Source of the DNA: Lunularia cruciata
Lineage: Eukaryota; Streptophyta; Marchantiopsida; Lunulariales; Lunulariaceae
DNA: 64,000 nucleotides
Direction: 5' to 3'
Assembly (NCBI GenBank): GCA_948567375.1
Contig: OX419756.1
Location: forward strand, 22,732,552-22,796,551
Below the pieces are notes generated by a model, which worked only from the letters and a program-made list of their open reading frames with translations, had not been told where the DNA came from and ran no database searches. A program made the translations under genes and the position numbers. Positions 8,773 to 19,245 of the stretch are shown one piece after another; the stretch's first letter is position 1, and each line of letters begins with the position of its first letter.

Positions 8773-11318
8773 CTATACTGGGCCCTTGGGAGCAATGGTG
8801 TCATGCTCCCGACCACTAGAGGTCCCAACCTCTGTGTGAAAAACTCCCTCCACTCTGGCTGCAAGCTCCATACGTCCTCTGGCTGCATCCCATGTGGACC
8901 AAGGGTGTAATCCAAGTAGCCCACGCTCACCTGGATGGACTCCAAGTAGACCACTCTCCCTAGTAGCTACTGGATGTGTCCCAAGAATACCATGTCCACT
9001 CGGTCCATCGCCCCCAGCATGTGCCTGAATCGTCTCGATAGGCACAGGGCTCACAAGTGTCCGAGTGGTGATGCCTATCAAGCGCATCCTACGCTGCTCT
9101 GCCAAACCAAGGCTCACAATCCAGGTCAAACAGTTCAGGTCCATAGCCTGACCTAACACCTGACGCCTGGATGCCTCTGACACTGCTGGAACAGCGGTAA
9201 TACCGGTGCGAAAACCCATCGCCCGCTCTCTCTCATCAGCATTGGGCTCCACCAACTGCTGTAACTGTGAGTCCCAAACAAGTCCAGGTCCTCCCTCTCG
9301 AAAAGCATGAGAGCCTGGGAAACTCATGAGTGTGGGAAATGCAGCTCTAGGCTGTCCAACTAGGTTCACCACTGCCATGGGTGACCTATCAGCCACTACC
9401 ACTGTCTGAGACTGACGCCCAACATCCAAGATATCATCAACAAGAATGTGGTCCACTCGCTGAATCCCATCATAAGCACGCTGTAGAACCTCTCTGGGTA
9501 AGAGGTTTGTCCACCAAAGACGAAGACGATGAGCCCGTGATCCCACTCTGGCTGCATCTAACAATACAGCAGGTCCCATCCATGAATGGACCTGATGTGT
9601 ACTTGCCACCACTCTAGTGCGAGAATCACCCATCAATGGAACGTTCTCCAAAAGGTAAGCTGGAGAAACAGACTGATGAACCTGGAGATGTCGTAGTATC
9701 CGTAACATCTCCCAAAACACACCAGAACGAGGATCCTGAAGACCCAAACCGCGGCCCGCACGTGTATGTCCCTGACATGGCCATCCAGAAATCACCAAGT
9801 GAACAGGCCCATGTCTCTCTAGGTCATGCGCCCCCAGTAAGGAAATGTCTCCTGGTAAGGCCTTCTGGTAACCTCTGACTGCTGACATCGGTAATAACTC
9901 CGGATACCGATAGGCCAAGTGTGCCACATGATGTAGAGAGACTCGCCTAGCAGTCTCATCTCTCTTTACATACAAGTACCTCTGTACTCGGATACCCGCC
10001 TGTAATACCGCAGCTAGTCCGGTGCTGATCCCACCAAACAACTCCAATAGGCATATCCCCTCTACTGGATACTGCCAAGCAATGAGTGTGGTATCCAGAG
10101 GTGTCAAAGCAATCGCCTCTGGAGGCTCATCCTCACACTCATCCCCTGATGGTACGAAGGCTCCACTCCAAGCCTGCTGCACCAACTGATCTGCATGCTG
10201 CTGCAATGCCTCCTCTGAACTCCACAATGGAACATCCAAGGTGGATGGAACAATCCCACTCGTACTCCATAGCCGAGTGATCTCCTCTGGTATTGGAGTA
10301 TCCTCTGCATGGGCGTTCCCCTCCAACAAGTCACCAGGCCAAGTAACTGCACCGCTGAAAGCCAAAACTGATGCTGCCATGGTCCCGGACTGTAGTGAGC
10401 CAAGACTGCCACTACTGAAGCGTACTGGTAGGCGACATACCCGTCCCTCACCAGACTGCCAACCAGGTCTATAAGAGGCTATTTCCTCCCAATAGTCAAT
10501 ACTGAAACCCATAGGGTATAACACTGCTCCCCCAACTAGCACATCATATGACTCAGCTATCGTCGCAATAGCCTGAGCTCTCACCACCGAGCTATCAGTC
10601 GGATGACCAGGCTGAACCTGGACAACAAGCTCTCCACGTGTGATGTACTGTGTCGAACCACCACCAAGAGATGTCTGGATCTGAAATGGACACCTCTCCA
10701 CATCGGTCTTCCGTAACTCCAGACCAACAACTGCAGCCTTCCCCAACATAAGGGGCTGCGCACCAGAGTCTAACAAGACTCTCTGTGGTGTATAGACCTT
10801 CCCTGAAGGTCCTACCAAACGAAAGATCCCCCTCTGGTTATCCAATAGGACAACACCAGGTGTAAACCGCGCTCTCTCAAAGGCCGGTCTAGCTGGCAAC
10901 TCCTCCAGTCTAGCCGCTGCTGCCTGCCATAAACCACTGGTCGCTGAACGGATCCCATGCTCCTCAACCAAGTCAGCTCCACTACCAACCACCTCTGCTC
11001 TAGTAGTAGGAACTGCACCATCCCTACTCTCACACAACGTGGCAGCCAACCGGAACACTGGGGCTGGGTCCACTCCCAATGTAAACATGTCACTGGCTGA
11101 AAATAAAGGATGCCGCATAATCAGCTGAGCCGCCCCCAACATCATGCTAGACTCAGTCTGTGTAGTAGCAAGTGGCTGACTAGCAGGTACTCCATCAAGT
11201 ACTCCATCACCACCTACCACACCTGCACTGGGACGTCTAGGAACCATGGATGTCGTCTGCAATGCCTCAGATAGCGTGAAAGATTGGGGAAGTCTGACCT
11301 GTCTCCCAACCTCTCCTC
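8773..11318 (-). CDS. Element B aspartic protease fused to DNA cytosine-5 methyltransferase
   Basis: Numbering from 11262: a retropepsin lies around residues 150-260, with the active-site motif VLLDSGA at 162-168. The methyltransferase spans about 400-720 (DNA about 9100-10065). Motif I is LLELFGGISTG (405-415); motif IV is GWPCQ with the catalytic Cys496; motif VI is LLENV (Glu539); motif VIII is SRAHRLRLWW (574-583); motifs IX-X run from ERERAMGF to RRQVLGQAMDLN (678-710). These are the hallmarks of enzymes that methylate carbon 5 of cytosine in DNA. The AHR-containing motif VIII recalls the DNMT3/DRM side of the family, which is inference. The domain sits between protease and RT. The frame is cut upstream at 11318 by the inverted fragment, and ends at TAG 8773-8775. 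Confidence 0.9.
11102..11318 (-). repeat. 217-bp direct repeat, left copy
   Basis: It matches 12105-12321 almost base for base. Both encode the same gag-to-protease linker (QTTSMVPRRPSAG onward). The two copies flank the inverted element fragment at 11319-12090. At its right edge the repeat ends in TCCTC, which is shared with the joined fragment. Confidence 0.9.
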
Positions 11319-12090
11319 ACGGTGGTTCCTCAGGGACAGTGGTTATGTCCTAGATGTACTTGATCTATAGCTAGTTCATTCTTTATATGGTATAGATTGC
11401 AGACAGGCGACTAACGATGGGGCTCCATAGCACCCGGCCTCCTGATCTTTGCCCATTAGAGGGTATACCATATACTTAGAGTAGATGGCTATCTGGAGTT
11501 AGAGGGACCTAACCGCCAGCTAGGGGGGCGATTGTGGCACTTTAGAGTCTATGTATGACTTATGTGTGAGTTGTGCTTTTATAGTGTATGATGTTGACAG
11601 CGATGTATGTTGTGTAGCGATGTATATACGCACGACAGCTGTCACGCCATTTGTAGTTCCGCATCTAGATGCTCGGACACTGGAGTTCCAGTGATGGTAG
11701 TTAGAGTTATTCTAGCTGTTTCTCAGGGACTACTTTCCGACGGTTAGATTTCGTGTTCGGGGTACTGACTTCACGGTGGGGCCCACCGTCACTTTGCACC
11801 GTTTGCACCGTCGAGTGTGCCGTCAGCGGGACCGTTAGGGTTTCAGGGCTAGCTCGAGTCCGGGGGGTATAGTTTCGAAGTGAGCTCCAGAGAGCTCACT
11901 TCTCTGATGTTGAGCCTTCGAGTTCCTGGCTATGGTGGACAGAGGCCGGCGAGCGTCACCTGGATTCTCTATGCTTGAGTGGGTGTGGCTTGACTGTAAT
12001 CAGTGCCCAGTTGTTGGCAGTTTATAGAGTGACAGATCAAGTACTGATCTGAGTTGAGTTGAGTTGAGAATGTTAAGCAATCTGATTACA
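11319..12090 (+). mobile_element. Inverted 3'-end fragment of element B
   Basis: This is the reverse complement of about 4932-5703. In plus orientation it carries the last codons of the PHD finger (VVPQGQWLCPRC), its stop, the polypurine tract and a complete LTR (11533-12090, TGTGGCAC to GATTACA). It interrupts the gag-to-protease linker of element B. A 14-bp filler (12091-12104) follows, then the second 217-bp repeat. No 5' half of this copy exists, so it is a truncated cDNA or template-switch product. Confidence 0.9.
11533..12090 (+). repeat. Complete LTR of element B, inverted
   Basis: At 558 bp it is the only LTR copy here with both intact ends, TGTGG and ATTACA. The palindrome GACAGCTGTC lies at 11634-11643. 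It retains CG at three sites where the 4934-5489 copy has TG or CA. Confidence 0.88.
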
Positions 12091-12104
12091 TCAGAGAAGT
12101 AAAT

Positions 12105-12321
12105 AATAAAGGATGCCGCATAATCAGCTGAGTCGCCCCCAACATCATGCTAGACTCAGTCTGTGTAGTAGCAAGTGGCTGACTAGCAGGTACTCCATCA
12201 AGTACTCCATCACCACCTACCACACCTGCACTGGGACGTCTAGGAACCATGGATGTCGTCTGCAATGCCTCAGATAGCGTGAAAGATTGGGGAAGTCTGA
12301 CCTGTCTTCCAACCTCTCCTC
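12105..12321 (-). repeat. 217-bp direct repeat, right copy
   Basis: Partner of 11102-11318. Its right side continues without a break into the gag coding sequence, so this copy and the left copy are the two sides of one original linker duplicated around the inverted fragment. Confidence 0.88.
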
Positions 12322-13768
12322 TCTGTGGGTCCAACTCCACTGATGCTCCTCTAGGCTCTGGAGCACGTACTGCACTCCTAGTCACTGCTGCAGATGCATC
12401 CACCTGTGCTGCTCCGCACATGAAGTCCAAAGCATCTCTATCACCAGCATATGAGGTGGAAGCCTCAGCACCCGAATCTGATCTCCTATGAGCAATAGCC
12501 ATACTAGCCAATCTCTGCTCCAACTGCTCAATCCGAGTAGCCATAGCTGTGTCAGAAGTAAGGGCAGGTACTGCACCCCTACTAGGTGTAGATCCTCTAC
12601 CACCACCTCTACCACCTCGTCCTCCATGAACTGGAGCTCCTCTACTACCTGCCATAGCAGCCCTACCACTCCGTAACTCCGGGTGTAGGTCAAAACACCG
12701 GTCACTAGTATGACCAAATCTATGGCAGTGCTCACACTGCCTCTGTGCTGGCTGTGATGCACCAGAGGTATCAGGTCCGCTGCCCTGAGTACACTCTTTC
12801 CTATGGTGAGGTCCACCACAAGTCCAACAAGCAACACCACCACTCACTGGCTGCTGCTGACCCGAAAATGAGGGTAAGGGTCTAACTCCACTAGGCCCTC
12901 CACTCGCTCCATAGGATCTGGGCTGTCCACCCTGTCCTCGAAACCCAACTGGGCGTGGTGCACTCTGCTGCACTATAGAAGAAGTCACAACCATGGATGA
13001 GGTCTCTCTACCAAATCCAGATGTCACCACTCTCTCCTCCACCATGTTGAGCTCAATACGCTCAGCCAAACCAAAGACTACTGCCAAAGTGGGCGAAGTA
13101 GCCTGCAACAACGTAGCATCACGAACTCTACGTCGCAACTCCCTGTCCAGTATCCCATACCAAAACTGGACTGCCTGGGCCTCAGTAACTCCCTGAGTGA
13201 AACTGATCAGCCGCCTCATGCGAGTGTATGCCTCGCGTAGGCTCTCTCCAACCTTCCGCTGGAACTCCTGCAAGCTCCTCAGCTTGTCAGTCCGCACTCC
13301 CTGGTAGTTCTGCCTCAAACATAGGAAGAACTCAACCATGGGGTTAAACCCCGGTACCACACCACCTCCTGCAGCGGTACCTCCACTCGTAGTAGCACTA
13401 TCTCCAGCTAGTGCACCTCCACTAGCTCCACCAACACTACTCGAGCTAGAACTCGTAGGTACAGCCGACCTACTCCTGGCCACCGAACCTGAAGTGATGG
13501 AGACATAGTGTGGAGACCAATACTGTCTCCATAACTCAATCTCCTCCAAATGAGCTCTCCTGAACTCATGGTAGTCGTCCATCGGTGGACCCTCCAAGTG
13601 CTGAAACAACCCCTTCCATGCCATGAAGGGTGTGAACAAAGTCGGGTTCCGCATCTGCTGCAGATCACACCAACTATCGAACTCCTGGATGAAGTCATCC
13701 AACTCAATGGTACCCACTGTACCAGAGTAACGCCTAGGGCCTTTGGAGGCCCCATAAATCTCGTCCAT
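12105..13768 (-). CDS. Element B gag with two zinc knuckles
   Basis: The frame is open from about 14107 and reaches the inverted fragment near 12090, closing at 12086. The first ATG is at 13766-13768 (MDEIYGASKG), which I take as the start; a GTG at 14050 is possible. Numbering from that GTG, a retrotransposon gag domain covers about 100-340 (LDDFIQEFDSW, then QEFQRKVGESLREAYTRMRRL). A Gly/Ser-rich linker splits it at 187-235. Two zinc knuckles follow: C408WTC...H...C420 (a slightly short CCHC) and C439EHC...H...C452 (canonical). A Gly/Arg-rich stretch comes next, then the linker that in the parent ran into the protease. Gag would form particles that package the element RNA. Confidence 0.88.
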
Positions 13769-15113
13769 GTCCCACAACAACGGTGCGGACACACCAAGTG
13801 CACTCTCAACTGAATCAGCTCTTGTGTCGAACTCCAACTCAGAGTCAATCTCCTCCCTCACTGGGACCTGAGATACAGGTTGATACCGAGCAGCACTCCG
13901 AGTAAACCCACTGCGTACTGCAGGGCTAACTCCTCTGGAATCTCCAAAGAACTCCGTCGTGACAAAGTAACCACACCAACAAACCCGAACCACCAACTGC
14001 AACAGCAAGTCGCAACCGCAAGTGCCAACACCAACTAAAACACCACCCACTAATGTAACTCTAACCGAGATAACTACACTAGGGGAAGGGCAACCTGTAA
14101 CCTGCCATCATAACACGCACTCTCACGGTCTGCAGGTCATCACTTCCTGCCTCACCGGAGAGAAACAAAGGTAGTCTGACTGGTCATCACTCCAGCCTCA
14201 CCACCGAGAGCACACCAGAGCACCAACGCTCAAAAGTCAAGGCACCTCACACAAACGTGGTGCACAAACAGGAAGCAGAGAATGGAGGGGATCCAATCAC
14301 AAGAAATCTAAACGAAAACCCTCCATCTCATAACACAACACGGGACTGACTCTGCCACCATTTGGCATTTGACATAAGAGTAGTTCGTATCTAAGTCCTA
14401 AGCTACCAGGATCACCAAGAATGGGATCAAACTGCCTCTCCTAGCCAAAGCTACATGTGTATAGATAACAGTGGCACAGTCACTATGACAACAAGTGAGG
14501 GTGGACCAGTTGGCTAGGGCACCAGTCTAGGAACAAGAGATCTAGGGGTCAAACCCTGTTGCGCACAATCTAGCAAGAAAGGCAGATTTTGCCAACCAAT
14601 GACCAAGATCTACACTAAACTAGCTAGCCTCACGCCAGCAAGCTGGCTTGCTGGCCCTTCTAGGCCTTTGTAGCCTCTCATAGCCCACAGCCCTATGCCT
14701 CGAAGCCTCTAAACGCCGAAATTCAGCCAAATGAGGCCTTTCTTGTTGCCACTTCGAACCTCCTCCAAAATTGGTGAAACTTCTCCAAATCTGCGAAACT
14801 CCTCCAAACTAGCGAAACTTCTCCAAATCTGGCCAAACAGCGAAACTCCTCCAATTCTGGCCCAAAATCTGACGTAAAATCTGACGTAAACCCTAAAGAT
14901 GGATGTCCGCCAAATCCCCCGCTAACTTTCCACTCAAGCCAAATTGACAAAACGGGTTTTTCCAAATCACAATTTCATGAGAAGAGCTTTCCAACTCCAC
15001 CTTCAATTTCACTTTCTGAGCTCAACTCGCAGCAAATTGGTCCTGCCTTCACCTCCTGAGCTCAAAATCACAACACTGCTCAAAAATTGCTCCTTCTTTG
15101 CTCGAAATTTGGC
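13769..15113 (-). other. Element B 5' leader
   Basis: About 1.3 kb without a convincing gene. It contains short imperfect repeats (CGAAACTCCTCCAA-like, 14745-14855), a tRNA-like segment on the plus strand at 14507-14567, and at 14341-14375 a minus-strand TGGTGGCAGAGTC that resembles a primer site but is not next to the LTR. The true primer site was probably lost with the LTR inner end at 15113. Confidence 0.5.
14507..14567 (+). other. tRNA-like (pol III box) segment in the leader of B
   Basis: TGGACCAGTTGG resembles an A box (TRGCNNAGYNGG) with one mismatch. GGGTCAAACCC, about 40 bp downstream, resembles a weak B box. No closing acceptor stem is visible, so it is not a functional tRNA. It could be a tRNA-derived SINE relic. 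Confidence 0.3.
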
Positions 15114-15545
15114 CAACTCAACTCAACTCAACTCAGATCAGTACTTGATCTGTCACTCTATAAACTGCCAACAACTGGGCACTGATTATAGTCAAGCCAC
15201 ACCCACTCAAGCATAGAGAATCCAGGTGACGCTCGCCGGCCTCTGTCCACCATAGCCAAGAACTCGAAGGCTCAACATCAGAGAAGTGAGCTCTCTGGAG
15301 CTCACTTCGAAACTATACCCCCTGGACTCGAGCTAGCCCTGAAACCCTAACGGTCCCGCTGACGGCACACTCGACGGTGCAAACGGTGCAAAGTGACGGT
15401 GGGCCCCACCGTGAAGTCAGTACCCCGAACACGAAATCTAACCGTCGGAAAGTAGTCCCTGAGAAACAGCTAGAATAACTCTAACTACCATCACTGGAAC
15501 TCCAGTGTCCGAGCATCTAGATGCGGAACTACAAATGGCGTGACA
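15114..15545 (-). repeat. Partial 5' LTR of element B
   Basis: It corresponds to the LTR minus its first 105 bp (found at 4828-4932) and minus the last 20-25 bp, which are lost within a run of AACTC repeats at 15114-15135. It ends at GCGTGACA, followed by GCTC and element A sequence. Confidence 0.88.
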
Positions 15546-15549
15546 GCTC

Positions 15550-16881
15550 CTCCAAGGTGACTTCTTTCAAATCCTTGTAGCTAAAAGCAAACACATGGAT
15601 GAACTTGCAGAAAATCTCTTCAAATCTCCCCTTCTCTTCCTTGGTAACATTTGGACCATACTTGAGGGTAGCTAACCTTCTCTTTATCTCCTCAAGTGTC
15701 AATGGTGATTTGTCTGGGTCCTTCAAAACCTATGGCTTAGGTGCAAAATCCATAGCACACAAAGGATACACATCTGAATCAGATTCAGATTCATCTTCCT
15801 CCGTGGAAGTCTCCTCTTCCATGCTTGTGTCCACACCTAAAGCTCCTTCTTCAGAATCTGATTCCCAATAATCAGAAGATGGTGTATCTGTATGTGAAGT
15901 GTTGGTGGTGTTAGTCATAGGAACTGTGACTCTATGGTTTGATGGCCCAATCCTCAAGTACCCTTTGTGCCATCGATCAGCTGTGCGTGCTGCTCTCAAC
16001 CATAGCCTCCCAAGAAGTAAGTCATAGCTTGAATCCTTCAAGACTTGGAAAGTCATGAGATTTTGAACTCCCATAACTGAAACTACCACTTTATCCATCA
16101 CCCCTACTGGTTGAACTTGTTGCTTGTTTGCCATGCTCACCACAAATGTTGAAGGTCTTGAGGGTATCATACCCAACTTCTTCATCAACCTTTCTGACAT
16201 GGCATTTACTGTTGATCCTCCATCAACCAATGCATCCTTGATGTTGTGACCATTACTCACATCAATCTTGGAGGCATATTCACAAGCCTCCCATGATGTT
16301 GGCTTGGCATCCACCACTCCCATTGATACTGGAACTTTTGCCTTCTTCTTCCTCTTTCTCCTTGTAGAACTCAAACCACCTCTAAGCTCCTTTCTCAAGG
16401 TAGGGTTCAAAGCAATTAATTGGCCCACTGTGATGTTCGCCTTATGACTACCAACATCCTCCAACACATTGTAATTCCATTGTTGCTTTGAGATCAAGAA
16501 GTCCTCCATCCCCAACTTCTTCCTTGGAGTCTTTGTTGTTGATGGTGTTGAGGTGAGAGTGCTCCTAGTAGACATAAGAGTATCTTTGCTTGAAGTATAT
16601 CCTTGAGAAGAGTGAACATCCTTTGCAAAACAAGCTCTCTTCTTCTCTTGTGCCAAAAGCTCCAAATTAAGACCCTTTGAGTTTGAGCACTCTCCCTTCT
16701 CATACTTGCTCTCAACCACATCTATGGATGCTATCCCCTTACCTTTGTTGGGATTAGGATCCACTTGGGTTTCACTACCTCCCTCTTTCCCTCTATTGGC
16801 TCCCTCATAACCTCTTCCTCCATGGTAAGTGGAATTTGGGCAATTCCTTTGGATATGGCCTCTCCTCCACAACCAAAACAA
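15550..16881 (-). pseudogene. Element A gag C-terminus, protease and RT lead-in (broken)
   Basis: The frame starts within the gag zinc knuckle (RGHIQRNCP), one frame away from the gag ORF at 16860-17723, so a frameshift splits the CCHC knuckle. A retropepsin-like domain follows, with ALVDGGSTVN where DSG or DTG is usual and YDLLLGRLWL as the downstream strand. An acidic tail rich in Glu, Ser and Asp ends at a TAG (15730-15732). The same frame then continues as the RT lead-in (FAFSYKDLKEV) until element B cuts it near 15550. The DGG active site is a departure from the family norm. Confidence 0.8.
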
Positions 16882-17723
16882 TTTCTATCATTGAAATTGT
16901 TGGTTGGTTGGCCTCCTCTATATGGATAGTTTCCATAACTCCTAGGCCCTCTCCCTACATTCTGATCCACCTCTCTCTTCTCCCATAATTGCACCACATT
17001 GATCTTGAGATCCGCAAGTTGTTTTGTGATGGTTTGAAGTGGATCTTTTGGTGGAGGTGCAAGAACTGGAGCAACCACTACTTGTGGTGCAACCCTTGCC
17101 ACCAAAGTATCAGAAGTTCCACCATACTTGTAGCCTTGAGGAGGATGCACAACCTCCTTCACCACCAAATCACTCTCATCTCCTTCCAAACTCTCCTCCA
17201 TATGAATTGCGATCTTGATAGCTTCAACCTTGGAAGAAGGTTTCTCATATCTCACCTTGCTTCTAATTTGTGGTCTCAACCCTCCCACAAAATTCTTGGT
17301 GAGCATGGCCCCTATGCCAATCATTGTAGTCTCCACATCATCCCCACCCTTCCTCAACACTATGCGAAATCTGGACTCCAACTTTTCCACTCTTTCCACA
17401 TAGACTCTCACTTTCTCTCCATCTCCTTGCTTGAGAAATGTAACCTCACTCATCAATCTCTCATAACTCTCATCAAGAAGAAAGTTCTCAATGAGTGCTA
17501 AAGTCAAAGCTTCCCAAGACTCTTCTTCCCCATCTCTCCTCTCTCTCTTGTGGTATTCTGACTCATACCATGTAAGTGCTGCATCCTCAAAGAAATCTGG
17601 TAATAATGATGCCCACTCATTCTTCCTCCTCTCATTGTTTCCTATGCAAGCTCTCTTGAAGTCTCTCACAAAGGCCTCCACATCTTCTCCATCCTTGCCA
17701 AAGAAAACCGGAAGTTTCCCCAT
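16860..17723 (-). pseudogene. Element A gag
   Basis: Retrotransposon gag domain: LPVFFGKDGEDVEAFVRDFKR, then AALTWYESEY and VEKLESRFRIV. A Pro/Val-rich linker leads to the first half of a zinc knuckle (CFGCGG). The second half of the knuckle is in another frame. The ATG at 17721-17723 is a natural start. Confidence 0.85.
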
Positions 17724-18077
17724 CTTAACCCCTCACTATCTTTCTTTTCTCTAAAATTTTTTTTTCTTTTCTCTCACTCTATTACTAATAGAGTATATAC
17801 ATGACTAAAACCATCTGAGAATAATCCACTCTAGGGAATACAAAAGGTTCAGGTTGCTCCAAGATTTCTATACCAACATCAAATCCTAGAGTGCATATTA
17901 ATCTAACTCTCATGGATAGTTTATCCATAAGTTGAAAGATTATCTCCATCACTAATCTTGAGAACTAGCTGATGAAGGTGGTAGTATTTCTATAGTTGTA
18001 CTAAGACTCTCTCCAAGATCCTTCACCAAAGTTTCCAAAAGTGCTTTTACTCCACTACACTCATGTCCTTTTGGAAG

Positions 18078-18425
18078 TCATTCAACTCCACAAACCTCAC
18101 ACAACTCCTTGGTCTTAGATCTTCTCCCTCCTAATCTTGGTGAAGAAGGTCCAACATGCAAACCCAAGTCAAGTAAGCCTCTCCTTTCCCTCAATCTCTT
18201 GCTCTCAAAGGTCAATGGACATGAACTTGCCTTATGTCTCTTCTCTCCACATAGAAAGCACTTAGACTCACTCTTTCCTCCAAGTGGTGTAGGTTTTTGG
18301 ATCCTCTCAATACTCTCTTCAAATTCTATTGTAAACTCTCTTTTCCTCAAATCCACCCCTACAATCACCTCAAACCCTTGGGGAGCCTTGCATAATCTCA
18401 ATTTCCATTCTTGATGACCCTCCAT
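18078..18425 (-). CDS. Small zinc-knuckle ORF upstream of element A gag
   Basis: 115 codons from an ATG at 18423-18425, lying in the leader between the LTR and gag. It has one canonical CCHC zinc knuckle, CFLCGEKRHKASSC, in its middle, preceded by a short beta-like segment (GFEVIVGVDL). It is separate from the gag knuckle. It could be the remnant of an older gag captured in the leader or a small nucleic-acid-binding accessory protein. I do not recognise a named family. Confidence 0.5.
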   Translation of the reverse strand: MEGHQEWKLRLCKAPQGFEVIVGVDLRKREFTIEFEESIERIQKPTPLGGKSESKCFLCGEKRHKASSCPLTFESKRLRERRGLLDLGLHVGPSSPRLGGRRSKTKELCEVCGVE

Positions 18426-19224
18426 GTTCCCAAGATGAATCTAAACACTCAAACATGCTTTTTGTTGATCTCAAACTCCTCATGCATGAGATCTCCACTC
18501 TGCAAAATTGACCCTTCCTTACAATGTCACTCCAATCTCCCAACCAGTATGTCACAGTCCTCTGAAATTTTTTACACTTGATAACAACTCTAGGGTATCA
18601 CTCCTTGCAAAATTTCAGATTTTTTCATTGAGCCATTTGGCCTACACACCTTTCTATTCAGCACACATATTTCAGATTTGGTCTGAAAACTACCCTCCTC
18701 ACTTCAAAAACTCATAACGCCCTACGCAAAACTGATCGCAAAACTGATCTCTCTCTAACAAGACAATTCACTGAAAATTGAAGAAATGGCAGACTCTGTA
18801 CAATTTTCCAGAGAGCATGTAGTTACGGGAGCACTTTACCCTATCAACTTTCAAAAATTCTAGCCCAGTGCGCATAGTAGCTCTCATAATAATTTAAAGT
18901 GTGCTAACTGGAAGATAACCCAAGCTATCATGGGTAGAAATTTTAAGTCCAGATCTGAAACTTGAGATTTTGCCCAAAATCACCTTAATCCCCAAAATCT
19001 GCAATCCACCTCACACAATCTCTCCAATTCCTCTCACGTGTACAAGATGTACAAAATCACCTCAAAGACATCATAATGAACTACAGGGTATACAAATGTA
19101 TCTTGGTTCTCTAACATAAGTTCAGCCCTCTCCTCTCCTAATGTTCTCTCCAAGTGAGCTCTCATAGCCTCCTTCTGCCTAATGTAGAATTAAACGCGGA
19201 ACATTATCTTGCCTTCTAGAGAGG
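18426..19224. other. Element A leader, no gene seen
   Basis: About 800 bp of AT-rich leader between the primer site and the small CCHC ORF. No convincing ORF or structured RNA is visible. Confidence 0.6.
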
Positions 19225-19241
19225 TCTCGGCAACGGAACCA
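19225..19241 (-). other. Primer binding site of element A
   Basis: Minus strand TGGTTCCGTTGCCGAGA begins 4 nt inside the 5' LTR. It starts with TGG (complement of the tRNA CCA end) and shares the CGTTGCCG core with the Asp-tRNA-type primer site common in plant gypsy elements. The exact tRNA is inference. Confidence 0.65.
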
Positions 19242-19245
19242 AAAA

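Larger units (their letters stand above)
4828..15545 (-). mobile_element. Element B: Ty3/gypsy element with a cytosine methyltransferase and PHD finger
   Basis: Minus-strand order is partial 5' LTR (15114-15545), long leader, gag (12105-13768), protease plus DNA methyltransferase (8773-11318), RT plus RNase H (7366-8772), integrase plus PHD finger (5659-7365), polypurine tract (5490-5500) and 3' LTR (4934-5489). It is flanked by GCTC on both sides (4824-4827 and 15546-15549), so it is a real insertion into element A. The outer ends are not LTR ends. They are TGTCGTG and CGTGACA, the two halves of an internal LTR palindrome, and a 105-bp LTR piece at 4828-4932 abuts the full LTR. Apart from two in-frame TAG codons and the inverted fragment at 11319-12090, the coding frame is continuous, about 2,450 codons in the inferred parent. 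Confidence 0.92.
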
